From positions 1-34,587 of IMG/VR virus record IMGVR_UViG_3300046474_000140: a stretch of 34,587 nt of DNA; one strand, given 5' to 3'. The notes under the pieces were generated by a model, which was not told the DNA's origin, did not search any database, and saw only the letters and a list, made by a program, of their open reading frames with translations. Shown here in pieces: positions 13,195 through 21,713 of the stretch (position 1 is its first letter; each line of letters starts with the position of its first letter). The stretch comes from a virus. The translations under genes and the position numbers were made by a program.

Positions 13195-15084
13195 CTAGAA
13201 GCCACCTATCTTGATACCTGCAGCAGAAGGCTTAGGTGTCAGGTTAGGGGCAGGTTTTGGTGACAGTGACACGGGCACGGCCTTGATCTGAGGCTGCTTC
13301 GGAGTGTCGTTACTCTTGACAGTCTCGGTGGCTAGCACCTTGAAACCATCGTTGGCATCTTCGATGGCCTGAAGACGACCAGTCTTTCGGTCATACCTGG
13401 AGCCGGGTACTGGACCAGTAAGTCCTGAGAACCGGCACTTCAGTACGGACATATTGATTGTGTTCTGCTCATCCTCATCTGGTGACGTCATGTCGCGGCA
13501 GAATGCGATGACACCAAAGGCAACTTGCTTGATCGAACCCGAGCCCTTGATATCATCAATAGTCGGCATGTTACCCGCCTCGAACGGCTTACCAGAGTTG
13601 GTCTTCCGGAGGTGAGAGACCAAGCCGATCCACACGTGCGGGTAGCGCATGAGCAGTCGGAGAAGGTCATTCATGACCTTGTCAATAGCCTCATTGCCCA
13701 TTAGGCCATCAGCGCCCTCCGAGACCAGGATGGTGATGTGGTCGATGATTAGATGAGTACAGCCACTAAGGATCATGTACTCTAGCTTCTCAATGATCGA
13801 AGAGTCATTCATAGACCCTTGGTGATCGAGAAGCATGATGTTGTCGTTTTTGAAGACGGCATCAAAGCCGACCTTCAGGTCCTTGAGAGGAATATACTCT
13901 TCCGAGCTGTTTCTCTTCAGGTACATCGCAGCGAGCTTAGAGCCTGTCTCAGCAGGCGGCTCTTCGAGACTGACAATACCGACCTTGATCGTGTACGGTT
14001 CAAGTAACTTCTGCTGCTCTTCCTCTGGAAGCTCTGCATTCTCAACAGTGATCCGCTCATTCACCTGAGCGATCAGCTTCTCTAGATCCGGCTGAAAGTT
14101 CGAGAGGTGGAGGGCTAGCTCCTTCATCAGCGTACTCTTGCCGGAGCCTGTTCCTGAGATGAACAGGTCAGCCTCACCAGCCCTGAAGCCCTTTGTCTTC
14201 AAATTGAGACCACGGGCACAGTCTGGGTAGGGGATGCTGAGTTTGTTCTGGCGCTCTACAACCTTCTTCCAGATTCCTTCCGTACTGATAATGCCAGAAG
14301 GAACATAAGGAGCAGCATCGAAGATGTAAGACATCAGCCGATTGGCATCCGTCTTATCCAGACACTCATTAGCGTCCTTGTAAGGCGTCTTGACAATCTT
14401 GACCTTGTCATGGCCAAGAATCTTGATCGCGATCTTGAGGGCTTCCTCACCTGCCGCGTCATTATCCAGCCAGAGCACAATCTCATCGAAGCTTCGTAAC
14501 CAGTCACGGTACCTCAGCAGAGACTCATTTGCCATAGCTGCCGACGAGAGACCCACCACGGGGTATATTCGGCCGTTGTATTTCTCGAAGCTGGCCTGAC
14601 CGACACTCAGCACGTCGATCTCACCCTCAACAATAATGACACGCTTACCGCCATTATTGAAACGATCTTGGCCGAACAGGTCTGAAACTTTGTTCACCCA
14701 AATGAATTTCTTACCTTCGACAACTCGGATCTTGTAGCTCTGATCCTTATTGTAAGGGTAGTAGTGCCTGTCAACCTTGCCATCAGTCGGGCTGGCGGAC
14801 ATTCGCACCCCAAAGAACTCTGTAACTTCTTGGGAGATGCCTCGGGACTTCAAAGCACGATGAGGTAGCTCGTGAATCTCTTCTATGTTCATTAGACGGC
14901 TATACCTCTCGTTTTTCTTCTCTTCTTCTCTTTCGACTGCACGCTCATATTCGCCATCCTGTTTAGGGAAGAAATCCTTACAGGAGAAGCAAAAGGATGT
15001 CCCGTCCTCATAGACCTGGCGAGCATCACTAGACTCACAGGATGGACTCATACAAGGCTGGTCCTTGACGACGATCTTTCCCAC
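13195..15084 (-). CDS. T7 gp4-like primase-helicase (629 aa)
   Basis: An N-terminal zinc finger has C11, C16, C32 and C35. The TOPRIM primase core follows, with E153 (IVEGEID) and D207/D209 (LDNDAAG). The hexameric RecA-type helicase has Walker A GTGSGKST at 311-318 and a hydrophobic strand plus Asp (HLIIDHI). It unwinds DNA 5'-3' and makes primers. The last 40 residues are Pro/Lys/Ser-rich and end in IKIGGF, unlike the acidic T7 tail but ending in Phe as T7 gp4 does. It lies between the small membrane gene and nrdA. Confidence 0.95.
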   Translation of the reverse strand: MGKIVVKDQPCMSPSCESSDARQVYEDGTSFCFSCKDFFPKQDGEYERAVEREEEKKNERYSRLMNIEEIHELPHRALKSRGISQEVTEFFGVRMSASPTDGKVDRHYYPYNKDQSYKIRVVEGKKFIWVNKVSDLFGQDRFNNGGKRVIIVEGEIDVLSVGQASFEKYNGRIYPVVGLSSAAMANESLLRYRDWLRSFDEIVLWLDNDAAGEEALKIAIKILGHDKVKIVKTPYKDANECLDKTDANRLMSYIFDAAPYVPSGIISTEGIWKKVVERQNKLSIPYPDCARGLNLKTKGFRAGEADLFISGTGSGKSTLMKELALHLSNFQPDLEKLIAQVNERITVENAELPEEEQQKLLEPYTIKVGIVSLEEPPAETGSKLAAMYLKRNSSEEYIPLKDLKVGFDAVFKNDNIMLLDHQGSMNDSSIIEKLEYMILSGCTHLIIDHITILVSEGADGLMGNEAIDKVMNDLLRLLMRYPHVWIGLVSHLRKTNSGKPFEAGNMPTIDDIKGSGSIKQVAFGVIAFCRDMTSPDEDEQNTINMSVLKCRFSGLTGPVPGSRYDRKTGRLQAIEDANDGFKVLATETVKSNDTPKQPQIKAVPVSLSPKPAPNLTPKPSAAGIKIGGF

Positions 15085-15087
15085 GGG

Positions 15088-15270
15088 TTACTCCTTCGTT
15101 ATCTTCGGGGAGCTCGCACCTGTGCACGCATAGATCACCAGACAGAACAGCGAGAGGATGCCATAGGTGAATGGGCTCTCAAAGCCTAGGGACTCTACAG
15201 CCTTCCAGACGCCTGTGGCGAGAAAGCCAAACATGGCCAACCCCACAAACGCTCTAAACACGTTGTGCAT
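15088..15270 (-). CDS. small two-helix membrane protein (60 aa)
   Basis: The frame opens at 15333, but the ATG at 15268-15270 has GGAG at a seven-base spacing and overlaps the nuclease stop by 17 bases, so it is preferred. Hydrophobic segments lie at about residues 5-22 (FRAFVGLAMFGFLATGVW) and 33-50 (FTYGILSLFCLVIYACTG), with a short polar tail. Function unknown. It lies between nuclease and primase-helicase genes. Confidence 0.65.
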   Translation of the reverse strand: MHNVFRAFVGLAMFGFLATGVWKAVESLGFESPFTYGILSLFCLVIYACTGASSPKITKE

Positions 15271-15745
15271 TAACTCTCTCCAGGATGCTCCTGAGTGCCC
15301 TTTTATGACGCTCGGAGATCGCCTCTTTAACATTCCAAGTCACCTTCTCAATCAGCGTGTTGTAAAACACATTACTGGTAGGTGCCTCGACGAAACACAG
15401 GGACCAGGTCTCAGAATACGACAGGGTACCCACGGTCTTATACTGCTCAAGGCAGGTGAACTCAAATTCACTCTTGGGTCGTTCCTTGAACATCTCTGCG
15501 AGGAGTTTGGAAGAGGACATGTACCTCCGCCAATTACTCTCCACTCCCTTGTTGGCAGGCCCTCTGCCATAGAAATGTTTCTTACCGATGTATGCTCGGT
15601 TCAATACCGTATCATATATGCAGTAGATGAACCCGACATAGCCGGGTTCACCCATCTGCTCCTCAAAGTTCCAGTGTCCGTTGTCGAACAGCCGGAGAGG
15701 AACTGTCCTCTCCACCGTCGGGACGACGCCAGAAAATGCCACCAT
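15254..15745 (-). CDS. GIY-YIG-like phage nuclease (163 aa), putative
   Basis: Residues about 36-60, YVGFIYCIYDTVLNRAYIGK, carry the two short motifs of GIY-YIG nucleases (here FIY and YIG) followed by K-K and an Arg-containing loop. The next block, ESNWRRYMSSSKLLAEM, fits a phage subgroup with W-x-x-Y-x-x-S-S. A catalytic Glu is plausible in the SETW segment. In T7 this slot near exonuclease and primase-helicase holds the junction-resolving endonuclease, so a similar DNA-processing role is inferred. The ribosome site is weak. Confidence 0.65.
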   Translation of the reverse strand: MVAFSGVVPTVERTVPLRLFDNGHWNFEEQMGEPGYVGFIYCIYDTVLNRAYIGKKHFYGRGPANKGVESNWRRYMSSSKLLAEMFKERPKSEFEFTCLEQYKTVGTLSYSETWSLCFVEAPTSNVFYNTLIEKVTWNVKEAISERHKRALRSILERVNAQRV

Positions 15746-15754
15746 AGCTAAATC

Positions 15755-16576
15755 TCATGCACAAAGTTCCTGAATGATCGGCCAGTGGCTGCAGTCAAAA
15801 TAGTCGAAATGCGTAGTCTGAAGATGGATCAGTTTAGCATTGATCAGGAAGTGAGAGTACCAATCATCTGGTCCGTAGGCTATCAGATACTGCTCGACTA
15901 CGGTCTCCTGCATCTCTTGCTCAGTACTACAAGCGGTAATCATCTGCTCAGCTTTGACCGGACCGACTCGCGGTACACCAGGGATGTTATCCGTGGGGTC
16001 TCCCTTAAGCAGTTGTTGGTAGTAGTGACGGCGTGCCTCATCCTCCGAGATGCTCAGAATCTTCTGCTTCTCAGAGTCATAGTGCATGACGTAGTGTCTA
16101 CCAGGAATACATCTAAGGTCCTTGTCAATAGAGCAGATGATGTGGTCCTGTCCTGCTCTACGGGCTTCCTCGGCCCAGATTCTAATCAAGTCATCGGCCT
16201 CACAGTCATTGGCCGGGATGGCATATCCCTCGTGAATCGCCAGCTTACGCAACACAGGGACGAACTCATTCTGAGGTGTCGACTGTGGCTTGTCGTGGCG
16301 GTTCGCCTTGTAGTCCGGATAAAGAAGCTTTCTATAGCAGCCATGACCCTTGACTGCCATAATGTAGTCTGAACAATAGAGCTTTTCTATGAGCTTGTTG
16401 AGCTCTCTCTTGAAGCTATCCCAGCACTCGCGAAGGTACTTTGCATCCTCCGCAGCCGTATACTTAATGGGAATCTTCTGTCCATTACTGTCCAGCTGTA
16501 TAGGGGAGTTGTCTCTATTATGCCTGCTCCTGCACGACTGATACGCGAGGACGTCTCCGTCGATAATCGCTAGCAT
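15755..16576 (-). CDS. 5'-3' exonuclease, T7 gp6-like (273 aa)
   Basis: The ATG at 16574-16576 has GGAG eight bases upstream. FEN/PIN-type acidic motifs are visible: AIIDGDVLAY at the N-terminus, DCEADDLI and CSIDKDLRCI in the middle, then GDPTDNIPGVPRVGPVKA, the helix-hairpin-helix and metal region. It would remove RNA primers and degrade host DNA, as T7 gp6 does. It belongs to the replication operon. Confidence 0.92.
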   Translation of the reverse strand: MLAIIDGDVLAYQSCRSRHNRDNSPIQLDSNGQKIPIKYTAAEDAKYLRECWDSFKRELNKLIEKLYCSDYIMAVKGHGCYRKLLYPDYKANRHDKPQSTPQNEFVPVLRKLAIHEGYAIPANDCEADDLIRIWAEEARRAGQDHIICSIDKDLRCIPGRHYVMHYDSEKQKILSISEDEARRHYYQQLLKGDPTDNIPGVPRVGPVKAEQMITACSTEQEMQETVVEQYLIAYGPDDWYSHFLINAKLIHLQTTHFDYFDCSHWPIIQELCA

Positions 16577-16577
16577 T

Positions 16578-16790
16578 TCATTTCTCCAAACCGAATCTGA
16601 TACCCTCACCCTCAGACCACTGTTTAGCTTCCTTAGTAGCCTCCTCCTGAGTCTTATATCGACCTATTCCGGTCTGCTGAATGTCCCAGTAGGACTGTCC
16701 CGACTGCTCAACTTTTACGTAGTGCACAGCTGCCCAGCCAGACCAGAGCAGCTGCGTCCCGATATAGCCATCCAGGATGCGTTCACTCAT
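16578..16790 (-). CDS. conserved small phage protein (70 aa)
   Basis: The ATG overlaps the HD-gene stop as ATGA and has AAGGA nine bases upstream. The pattern LLWSGWAAVHYVKVEQSG then YWDIQQTGIGRYKTQEEA looks like a one-domain beta/alpha fold that I associate with uncharacterised phage proteins. Function unknown. Confidence 0.7.
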   Translation of the reverse strand: MSERILDGYIGTQLLWSGWAAVHYVKVEQSGQSYWDIQQTGIGRYKTQEEATKEAKQWSEGEGIRFGLEK

Positions 16791-17353
16791 TCGGTTGCTT
16801 CCTTCCACTTGTAGTCGATATAGTCTTCGAGAATTATCGAACCACGAGTCTTGTTTACCTTGTCCAGGGCTCGACGGAAGTTAATGTAGACTTGGGTGAT
16901 CAGCCTATTTCCCATTGCTCGCTCACGGATGCAGTATAAACAGCCGTCAGCCAGATCACACAATTTTAGAATTCGCTCTTCTTCAGGAGTAAGTGTGTGC
17001 TCCCAATCCAGACCGTGCTTTCGGAGCTCCTGTGCCTCCAAGTCGCCCCAGACCTTCCGGAAGGGGATCACCTCGCCGTCCACTGAGTATGGCGGTAGGG
17101 TTTGCTTAGTCGGCGCAGGGAGGTCGCCCCACTTCTGCTCAGCCCAGTCGTGTGCCAGGGCACTCATCAGGAGATTCACCCGGAGGGGAACACTATCCTG
17201 CTGGGCTAACCAGGCGCATAGAAAGGCGACATGACAGCTGTGCTCTGCTACATTCTGTTCCTGTAGAACCGGCCAGGCATGATAGCGCTTAGTCTCCCCA
17301 CCCATTCGTAGGAAGTCCAGCTGTTCGAAGTCCTTATTCATCAGGGCTCTCAT
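16787..17353 (-). CDS. HD-domain 5'-deoxynucleotidase-like protein (YfbR family, 188 aa)
   Basis: Metal-site motifs follow YfbR: H38 in NVAEHSCHVAFL, H68-D69 in ALAHDWAEQKWGDLPAPTK with E72 next to it, and a distal Asp in LKLCDLADG. YfbR removes phosphate from deoxynucleoside 5'-monophosphates. The same fold includes DatZ, the dATPase of 2-aminoadenine phages, so the substrate is open. It overlaps the MazG-like gene as ATGA, placing it in a nucleotide-pool block. Confidence 0.85.
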   Translation of the reverse strand: MRALMNKDFEQLDFLRMGGETKRYHAWPVLQEQNVAEHSCHVAFLCAWLAQQDSVPLRVNLLMSALAHDWAEQKWGDLPAPTKQTLPPYSVDGEVIPFRKVWGDLEAQELRKHGLDWEHTLTPEEERILKLCDLADGCLYCIRERAMGNRLITQVYINFRRALDKVNKTRGSIILEDYIDYKWKEATE

Positions 17354-17790
17354 GCTGCGGACTGTCCTTCATAGACACGGAAGCTACGCTGACGACCCTC
17401 TTCCCATGAGGGGCCGAGCGTGCTAGTCATGAAAGGATTCCCCTCAGGACCTGTTCCTTGGCATCCCGCCTCAATACCTAACCAGTATGGCGTACGGAGG
17501 TTCTCGTCACTCTGAAGCGTTCCAACAGCCACAGAGTAGCCCATGTACTTGTCCAGATTGTGCAGCTTAGCTTGTACCGCTTCCTCATTCACCTCAATCA
17601 CAATACCAGCTTGCGCCAGTCTGCGACGTACAGCTTCGAGTTGCGAGTACTCAGTCACCAGTCGTTCCAGGTTGGTGCTGCCGTTATAGCAGTCATGTGG
17701 GCCGAAGCGTAGACACTTAGCCGCCTCCTGACCGACCTCACTCGCCTCTTCCCCGAGGCACACAAGCAAGTGTTCTTGTAGATTCATCAT
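17350..17790 (-). CDS. MazG-like pyrophosphohydrolase (146 aa), one metal residue altered
   Basis: The first half, HLLVCLGEEASEVGQEAAKC then LRFG and ERLVTEYSQLEAV, follows phage MazG-like proteins with the EExxE motif at residues 14-18. The second metal motif is normally ExxD; here it reads E47-x-x-Q50, so activity may be altered. The last 60 residues are not from that fold as far as I can see and may be a fused extra domain. MazG-like enzymes hydrolyse NTPs or dNTPs and can lower ppGpp. Confidence 0.7.
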   Translation of the reverse strand: MMNLQEHLLVCLGEEASEVGQEAAKCLRFGPHDCYNGSTNLERLVTEYSQLEAVRRRLAQAGIVIEVNEEAVQAKLHNLDKYMGYSVAVGTLQSDENLRTPYWLGIEAGCQGTGPEGNPFMTSTLGPSWEEGRQRSFRVYEGQSAA

Positions 17791-18359
17791 ACTACTTTCA
17801 TGAACTTAACGATGACAATCCTGCCATCTTTTCTCGTGTTGCCACGAGCTTTCCAAGGATATCTCCCGTGGAACAGGGAGGATTTATACAGAAACATCCG
17901 GTTCTCGTACTCAGGGCACATAAAATACGGTGACCATTTTCCGTCATCCTCGTCGAAGATGGAGAGACCTTGATCGTCTCCTCTCCCATGGACAGGGTGC
18001 TCATATAGAGCAGTCCCGCTGTCCTGACAGGTTTCCAGGTAGAACACACCGGCGTAATCCGGCAGCTCTCCCTGAATGACGGTGTCACAGTGTACCCTGA
18101 ATTCCGTGTCGAGCCGACTGGTGTTCAGTCTGTAAAAGCTGATTATGTTCCTCAACTTCCGTGCCAGCGAGCGTTCCATAGCAGCCTGAAGCTGTCGATC
18201 GATGAAGGGCGGAACTAGGGCACAGTGAAGGACCCTGCCATTACCCTTGTCAATCGGTTGAAACCTGGAGCTCTCTCGGCCAACACGTCTCGCCTCTCCT
18301 AGGGTGGTGAGGTCGAGTACGTCGTCAATGATCCACGCTGGATGTGTTGTTCTACCCAC
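17787..18359 (-). CDS. 2OG-Fe(II) oxygenase-like protein (190 aa), DUF6445-like
   Basis: The facial triad and the 2-oxoglutarate arginine can be placed on a double-stranded beta-helix: H90-x-D92 in VHCDTVIQG, H164 in SLFHGRYPW, and R180 in GRIVIVKF. The N-terminal AWIIDDVLD is typical of this family. The start is a GTG with a GGGG site about six bases upstream; no ATG is available near the N-terminus. It could hydroxylate a nucleobase, nucleotide or protein. It sits among nucleotide-metabolism genes. Confidence 0.75.
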   Translation of the reverse strand: MGRTTHPAWIIDDVLDLTTLGEARRVGRESSRFQPIDKGNGRVLHCALVPPFIDRQLQAAMERSLARKLRNIISFYRLNTSRLDTEFRVHCDTVIQGELPDYAGVFYLETCQDSGTALYEHPVHGRGDDQGLSIFDEDDGKWSPYFMCPEYENRMFLYKSSLFHGRYPWKARGNTRKDGRIVIVKFMKVV

Positions 18360-18368
18360 TCTACGCCC

Positions 18369-18764
18369 CTAAAAGATTTCATCTGCTCTAATCCTATTCG
18401 CCCTTGCGTTGAAATTGTCAGTATCATTCCAGATATCTTCGGAGAACAAGTTGTCGTTACAGTGACTTCGAGTGGTCGTCTGCCCCGACGTCTGGACAAT
18501 ACGCCCGGCCTCTGTCCGATCTACGAACCTGCCACGGTTGGTAACGAAGCCCTGCTCCCCTTCCTGATCTGGACTTCCGTAGGGAAGCCCGAGGACATGG
18601 AGGAAGTTGATCACCTCTCCATGTCGCCCAGGTCGTTCTCGGAACACGATGTACTCACGTCCATTATAGACGGTCTTGATGGCTGCGGCCACGATCAGCT
18701 CTTCTTGGGAGTCGATGCGTGACTTGATGACCAGGTGCTCTTCGTCTGTCAGAGGGAAGGCCAC
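18369..18764 (-). CDS. conserved phage protein (131 aa), function unknown
   Basis: A GTG start has a near-perfect GGAGGT site at six to seven bases. Landmarks are IVAAAIKTVYNGREYIVF, RPGRHGEVINFLHVLG and GEQGFVTNRGRFVDRTEAGRI, matching a family I have seen in many phages, usually beside replication genes. The RPGRH loop and the GEQGF/GRFV strand pair suggest a nucleotide- or nucleic-acid-related fold, but no activity is known to me. Confidence 0.8.
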   Translation of the reverse strand: MAFPLTDEEHLVIKSRIDSQEELIVAAAIKTVYNGREYIVFRERPGRHGEVINFLHVLGLPYGSPDQEGEQGFVTNRGRFVDRTEAGRIVQTSGQTTTRSHCNDNLFSEDIWNDTDNFNARANRIRADEIF

Positions 18765-18901
18765 TATGTGACCTCCAACGGCCAGAAGATTAGATTAAGA
18801 CGCCAGCCCGCATGTCTCGGAGAAGACGCCCTTGAACGACCATCCACGAGTCTAACCAAGGATAGTCTAGGCTTAATTCTTTTATGGAAATCAAACCCCA
18901 T
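18764..18901 (-). CDS. conserved small phage protein (45 aa)
   Basis: The ATG overlaps the DNA polymerase stop as TGATG, with GAGGT six bases upstream inside the polymerase gene. The stop overlaps the next GTG start by one base, so it fills the gap exactly. The sequence opens FDFHKRIKPRLSLVR and ends GWRLNLIFWPLEV, resembling short phage proteins with a terminal G-W-R-x-N-L-I-x-W-P-L segment. Basic with a hydrophobic end. Function unknown. Confidence 0.65.
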   Translation of the reverse strand: MGFDFHKRIKPRLSLVRLVDGRSRASSPRHAGWRLNLIFWPLEVT

Positions 18902-20946
18902 CAGTGCACCTCATACCAGTTGTTGCCGATCTTACCAGAGCCGCCCATGATCTCCACTCCGAAGAGCTTGGGACCATCGATGAATGCCTGCTTGCCGATC
19001 TGTCGAGCTTCTTCCGCGTGCTCCTCAGGTACCATGAAGACCAACTCATCGTGCATCATGATACAGGGAATGTATGGAATACCACGCTCTTCTAACCGCT
19101 CCATCAGGAGCATACAAGCGCCACCACAGGTGATCTTCTCAGTGGACTGGAGAAGATAGACGAGAAGCTTATGGAAGCTATCCACGTAGATACGATTGCC
19201 AGCGATGGACACAATGTACCCATCGCCGTACTTCGAGGTGCTCTTGAAGATCCTCGCCAGCTTGTCCAGAAGGGCCGTGAAGCCTGGAACAGCTTTAGTG
19301 AAACCCTTCTTGAGCTGGTTACCCTGCTCGAAGTCGGCCGTGTCGAAGATATAAGACCACAGCTTAGCACCAGAGGCACCGAACAGGAAGGCATACAAGA
19401 TACGCTTCGCAGCGGCGCGTTTGACTGCTGCGTAGAACTTCCTACCACGCTTATTACGGTGTGGTCTATTGCTGTTCAGGAGTCGTTCAATGTACTGGTC
19501 TTTCGTCAGACCCGCCCGTCTTATGTACGCAAGCTCATGACGGTTACTGACGATGTACTTGCTCTTCTCCTTGATGTGGCCATCCCAACTGATTCCCATC
19601 CCCTGAAGGACTTGATCCAGCATATTGGCATTGAAGGTGTGCACGTCGCCGTTAAGAAGAGTGTCGGTAAAGGCATCATCATTCAGAAAGTGAGCCAGAC
19701 CACGGGCCTGGTTACCCTCTGAGTCACAGCCCAGGAGTTTCCAACCGGGCTTCGCCATGAAGAGCTCGCGCATCTCTTTGCCCCAAGGGGCATCAGAAGA
19801 GGGCACGTTTACAATGATGCTGTGACGTGCACGCATGGAGGGCGTTCCAATCGTGAAACAGTCTCCGTGGAGCATGCCATTCTCATCGACCTCCTCCAGC
19901 CATGTGTTTAGAATACCATGGCGGGCCTTGGCAGTGAGGAACTCAGGATACAGCTTACCATCACCACCCAGGATATCAAGGCTGTCCTCAGTGATCTTCG
20001 GAGATGAGCGTTCCTTGGTAGGCCGTCCTGTCTCCTTGTCTTTCTTGAAGTTCCACTCTGTGGGCACCCACCCGTTTCTGAACAGGAAGAGTTTCACATC
20101 CTCGTGGTAGCCTAGGTTGAGTGGCACGATGTTGACTCTGCAGAACTCTCCCACAAAGTCTACATCACGCTCTTCAGGCTCCAGCAGCCCCTCCATCGGA
20201 TCAACACCGAAGAAAGTGGCCATGTTCTTATCGAATGTGCCGTCCTTCAGCCATTTCATCCTCTTGGGAGCTACCTCGCCGCCCTCCTTGTCCCTGGGCA
20301 CGGCTTTCATACCGAGCTTGCTCGACAGGGCATTGTAAGCCTTATTAAGCTCCACCTCTAGAGCAGCCTTGAGGGCCTTAGCCTTCTCTACGTCGAATGG
20401 CCACCCATGAAGAGCAGCCTCACCACACCATTTAGCGACGGCGTGTTCGACCTTGAGATACGTGTGTATCAGCGGTTCTTTCTCAAGCAAGGCGAGGTAC
20501 TCTTGGATGAGCACCTCATAGACCTTGACATTGAGGCGAACATCCTCCACGTTACGGTGGCGCATCTCTTCTGAGTACTGGGACCAGTCCTCGTGCTCCA
20601 CTTTCGGGTGTCCCAGATGGTCGCCCCAGACCTCAAGGCTGTGACCATTTTCACCGAATCTTCGGTAGTTCAACACCAGAGACACGATCATGGTGTCCAG
20701 GAGGCCACAGTCTTTTGGCAGTATGAAGCCGAATAGCTTCTTGAGGATGCAGTTGTCGAACTGGACGATGTTGTGGCCAGCAAGGAACTTTGCCTTCGCC
20801 AGCTTCTGCTTCCACCTAAAGTCACCCTCTAGATAAGACTCCAGCTCGCCTGTGTCCAGGTCATACAGGGTCAGAATCCACATGCGGGTGGCTTTATGGA
20901 GTAGGCCATTGGTTTCAACGTCGTATAGAAAACGTTCACCCGCCAC
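18901..20946 (-). CDS. T7-like family A DNA polymerase (681 aa)
   Basis: The start is a GTG with AAGGAG six bases upstream; an upstream GTG at 20973 has no such site. The exonuclease domain opens FLYDVETNG (D9, E11) with a later HNIVQFDN block. Polymerase motif A has D408 (LLGCDSEGNQARGLA). Motif B has K514 and Y518 (AKRILYAFLFGA), spaced as K522/Y526 in T7. Motif C is HDE with D633. It replicates the phage genome. The length is close to T7 gp5; a thioredoxin-binding insertion cannot be judged by eye. Confidence 0.96.
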   Translation of the reverse strand: MAGERFLYDVETNGLLHKATRMWILTLYDLDTGELESYLEGDFRWKQKLAKAKFLAGHNIVQFDNCILKKLFGFILPKDCGLLDTMIVSLVLNYRRFGENGHSLEVWGDHLGHPKVEHEDWSQYSEEMRHRNVEDVRLNVKVYEVLIQEYLALLEKEPLIHTYLKVEHAVAKWCGEAALHGWPFDVEKAKALKAALEVELNKAYNALSSKLGMKAVPRDKEGGEVAPKRMKWLKDGTFDKNMATFFGVDPMEGLLEPEERDVDFVGEFCRVNIVPLNLGYHEDVKLFLFRNGWVPTEWNFKKDKETGRPTKERSSPKITEDSLDILGGDGKLYPEFLTAKARHGILNTWLEEVDENGMLHGDCFTIGTPSMRARHSIIVNVPSSDAPWGKEMRELFMAKPGWKLLGCDSEGNQARGLAHFLNDDAFTDTLLNGDVHTFNANMLDQVLQGMGISWDGHIKEKSKYIVSNRHELAYIRRAGLTKDQYIERLLNSNRPHRNKRGRKFYAAVKRAAAKRILYAFLFGASGAKLWSYIFDTADFEQGNQLKKGFTKAVPGFTALLDKLARIFKSTSKYGDGYIVSIAGNRIYVDSFHKLLVYLLQSTEKITCGGACMLLMERLEERGIPYIPCIMMHDELVFMVPEEHAEEARQIGKQAFIDGPKLFGVEIMGGSGKIGNNWYEVH

Positions 20947-20956
20947 TTGAATCTCC

Positions 20957-21655
20957 TTAGCGTCTGTATGCACTCAGCTGCTTACGCAGATTATCGGCGA
21001 TATCACTCATGCTGGTGGGCGTGTCGGTCTTGACCAGCTTCATGATCTCCTCCACGTCCATCATCTCGTGGGAGTTGTACCCACGGTCGTCGTTGAGACA
21101 GCCCTGGAGCTCGGCGTCGAGAAGGATCGCACAGCTGGCCATCATGTGAGCAAGATGGTGGATCCTGCTGTCTCGGGCGTAGTTCTGTCGATTGCGGAAA
21201 TACTCCGTGAAGTGCCGGAAGATGGCACCCTCAAACACGCTGACCGTAGCGCCCGTCTTTCGCCAGTTGAAGAGGCCATACTTCTTCATGCCATCAGCCA
21301 TAGCAGCTCCGAGGGCGAAGAAGGCAACTGCAGGGACAGCCATGATGTCGGGCTTACCGATGGCAGCAATGGTCTTCAAGTTCCGGTCGGGCAGGTCGTC
21401 GTTGGAGGGCGGCACGACCCGGACGGGGCCGTTCAACTGTGCACGGACGATGGCGTCAGGATGGAGGTTCGTAAAGTTATTGAGATCATCCTCACAGTAG
21501 ATGCGATAGAAGACATGCTTCGGGTCGTCCGCACGTGACACCTCAATAACGCCCGGCGTCTCACCGAGAATGAAGTCTCGAAACTGCTTCTCCTTGAAGG
21601 TGACGCAGGTGTCTTCACGAGTTCCATTGGGCTTGATAAGTTCATAGATATACAT
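20957..21655 (-). CDS. dATP/dGTP pyrophosphohydrolase-like protein (DUF5664/MazZ-like, 232 aa)
   Basis: The C-terminal two thirds show the DUF5664 pattern: GKPDIMAVPAVAFFALGAAM, then KKYGLFNWR, then GAIFRHFTEYFR, and RIHHLAHMMASCAILLDAEL, an all-alpha MazG-like fold. The first 90 residues are an extra domain I do not recognise. Family members include MazZ of 2-aminoadenine phages, which hydrolyses dATP and dGTP, though most phages with this domain have ordinary DNA. AAGGA is best spaced for the second ATG (21655). It follows the SSB terminator. Confidence 0.75.
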   Translation of the reverse strand: MYIYELIKPNGTREDTCVTFKEKQFRDFILGETPGVIEVSRADDPKHVFYRIYCEDDLNNFTNLHPDAIVRAQLNGPVRVVPPSNDDLPDRNLKTIAAIGKPDIMAVPAVAFFALGAAMADGMKKYGLFNWRKTGATVSVFEGAIFRHFTEYFRNRQNYARDSRIHHLAHMMASCAILLDAELQGCLNDDRGYNSHEMMDVEEIMKLVKTDTPTSMSDIADNLRKQLSAYRR

Positions 21656-21675
21656 CATCAGTCCTTATGGCGTTA

Positions 21676-21705
21676 AAAGGGCCACCCGGTAATGAGTGGC
21701 CCTTT
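21676..21705 (-). terminator. Rho-independent terminator after SSB
   Basis: The minus strand reads AAAGGGCCAC, a ten-base loop, then GTGGCCCTTT followed by TT. The ten-base-pair stem is perfect. It starts eight bases past the SSB stop and precedes the DUF5664 gene, so it probably limits read-through from repeat B2 and raises SSB mRNA over the replication genes. Confidence 0.9.
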
Positions 21706-21713
21706 GTTATGGC

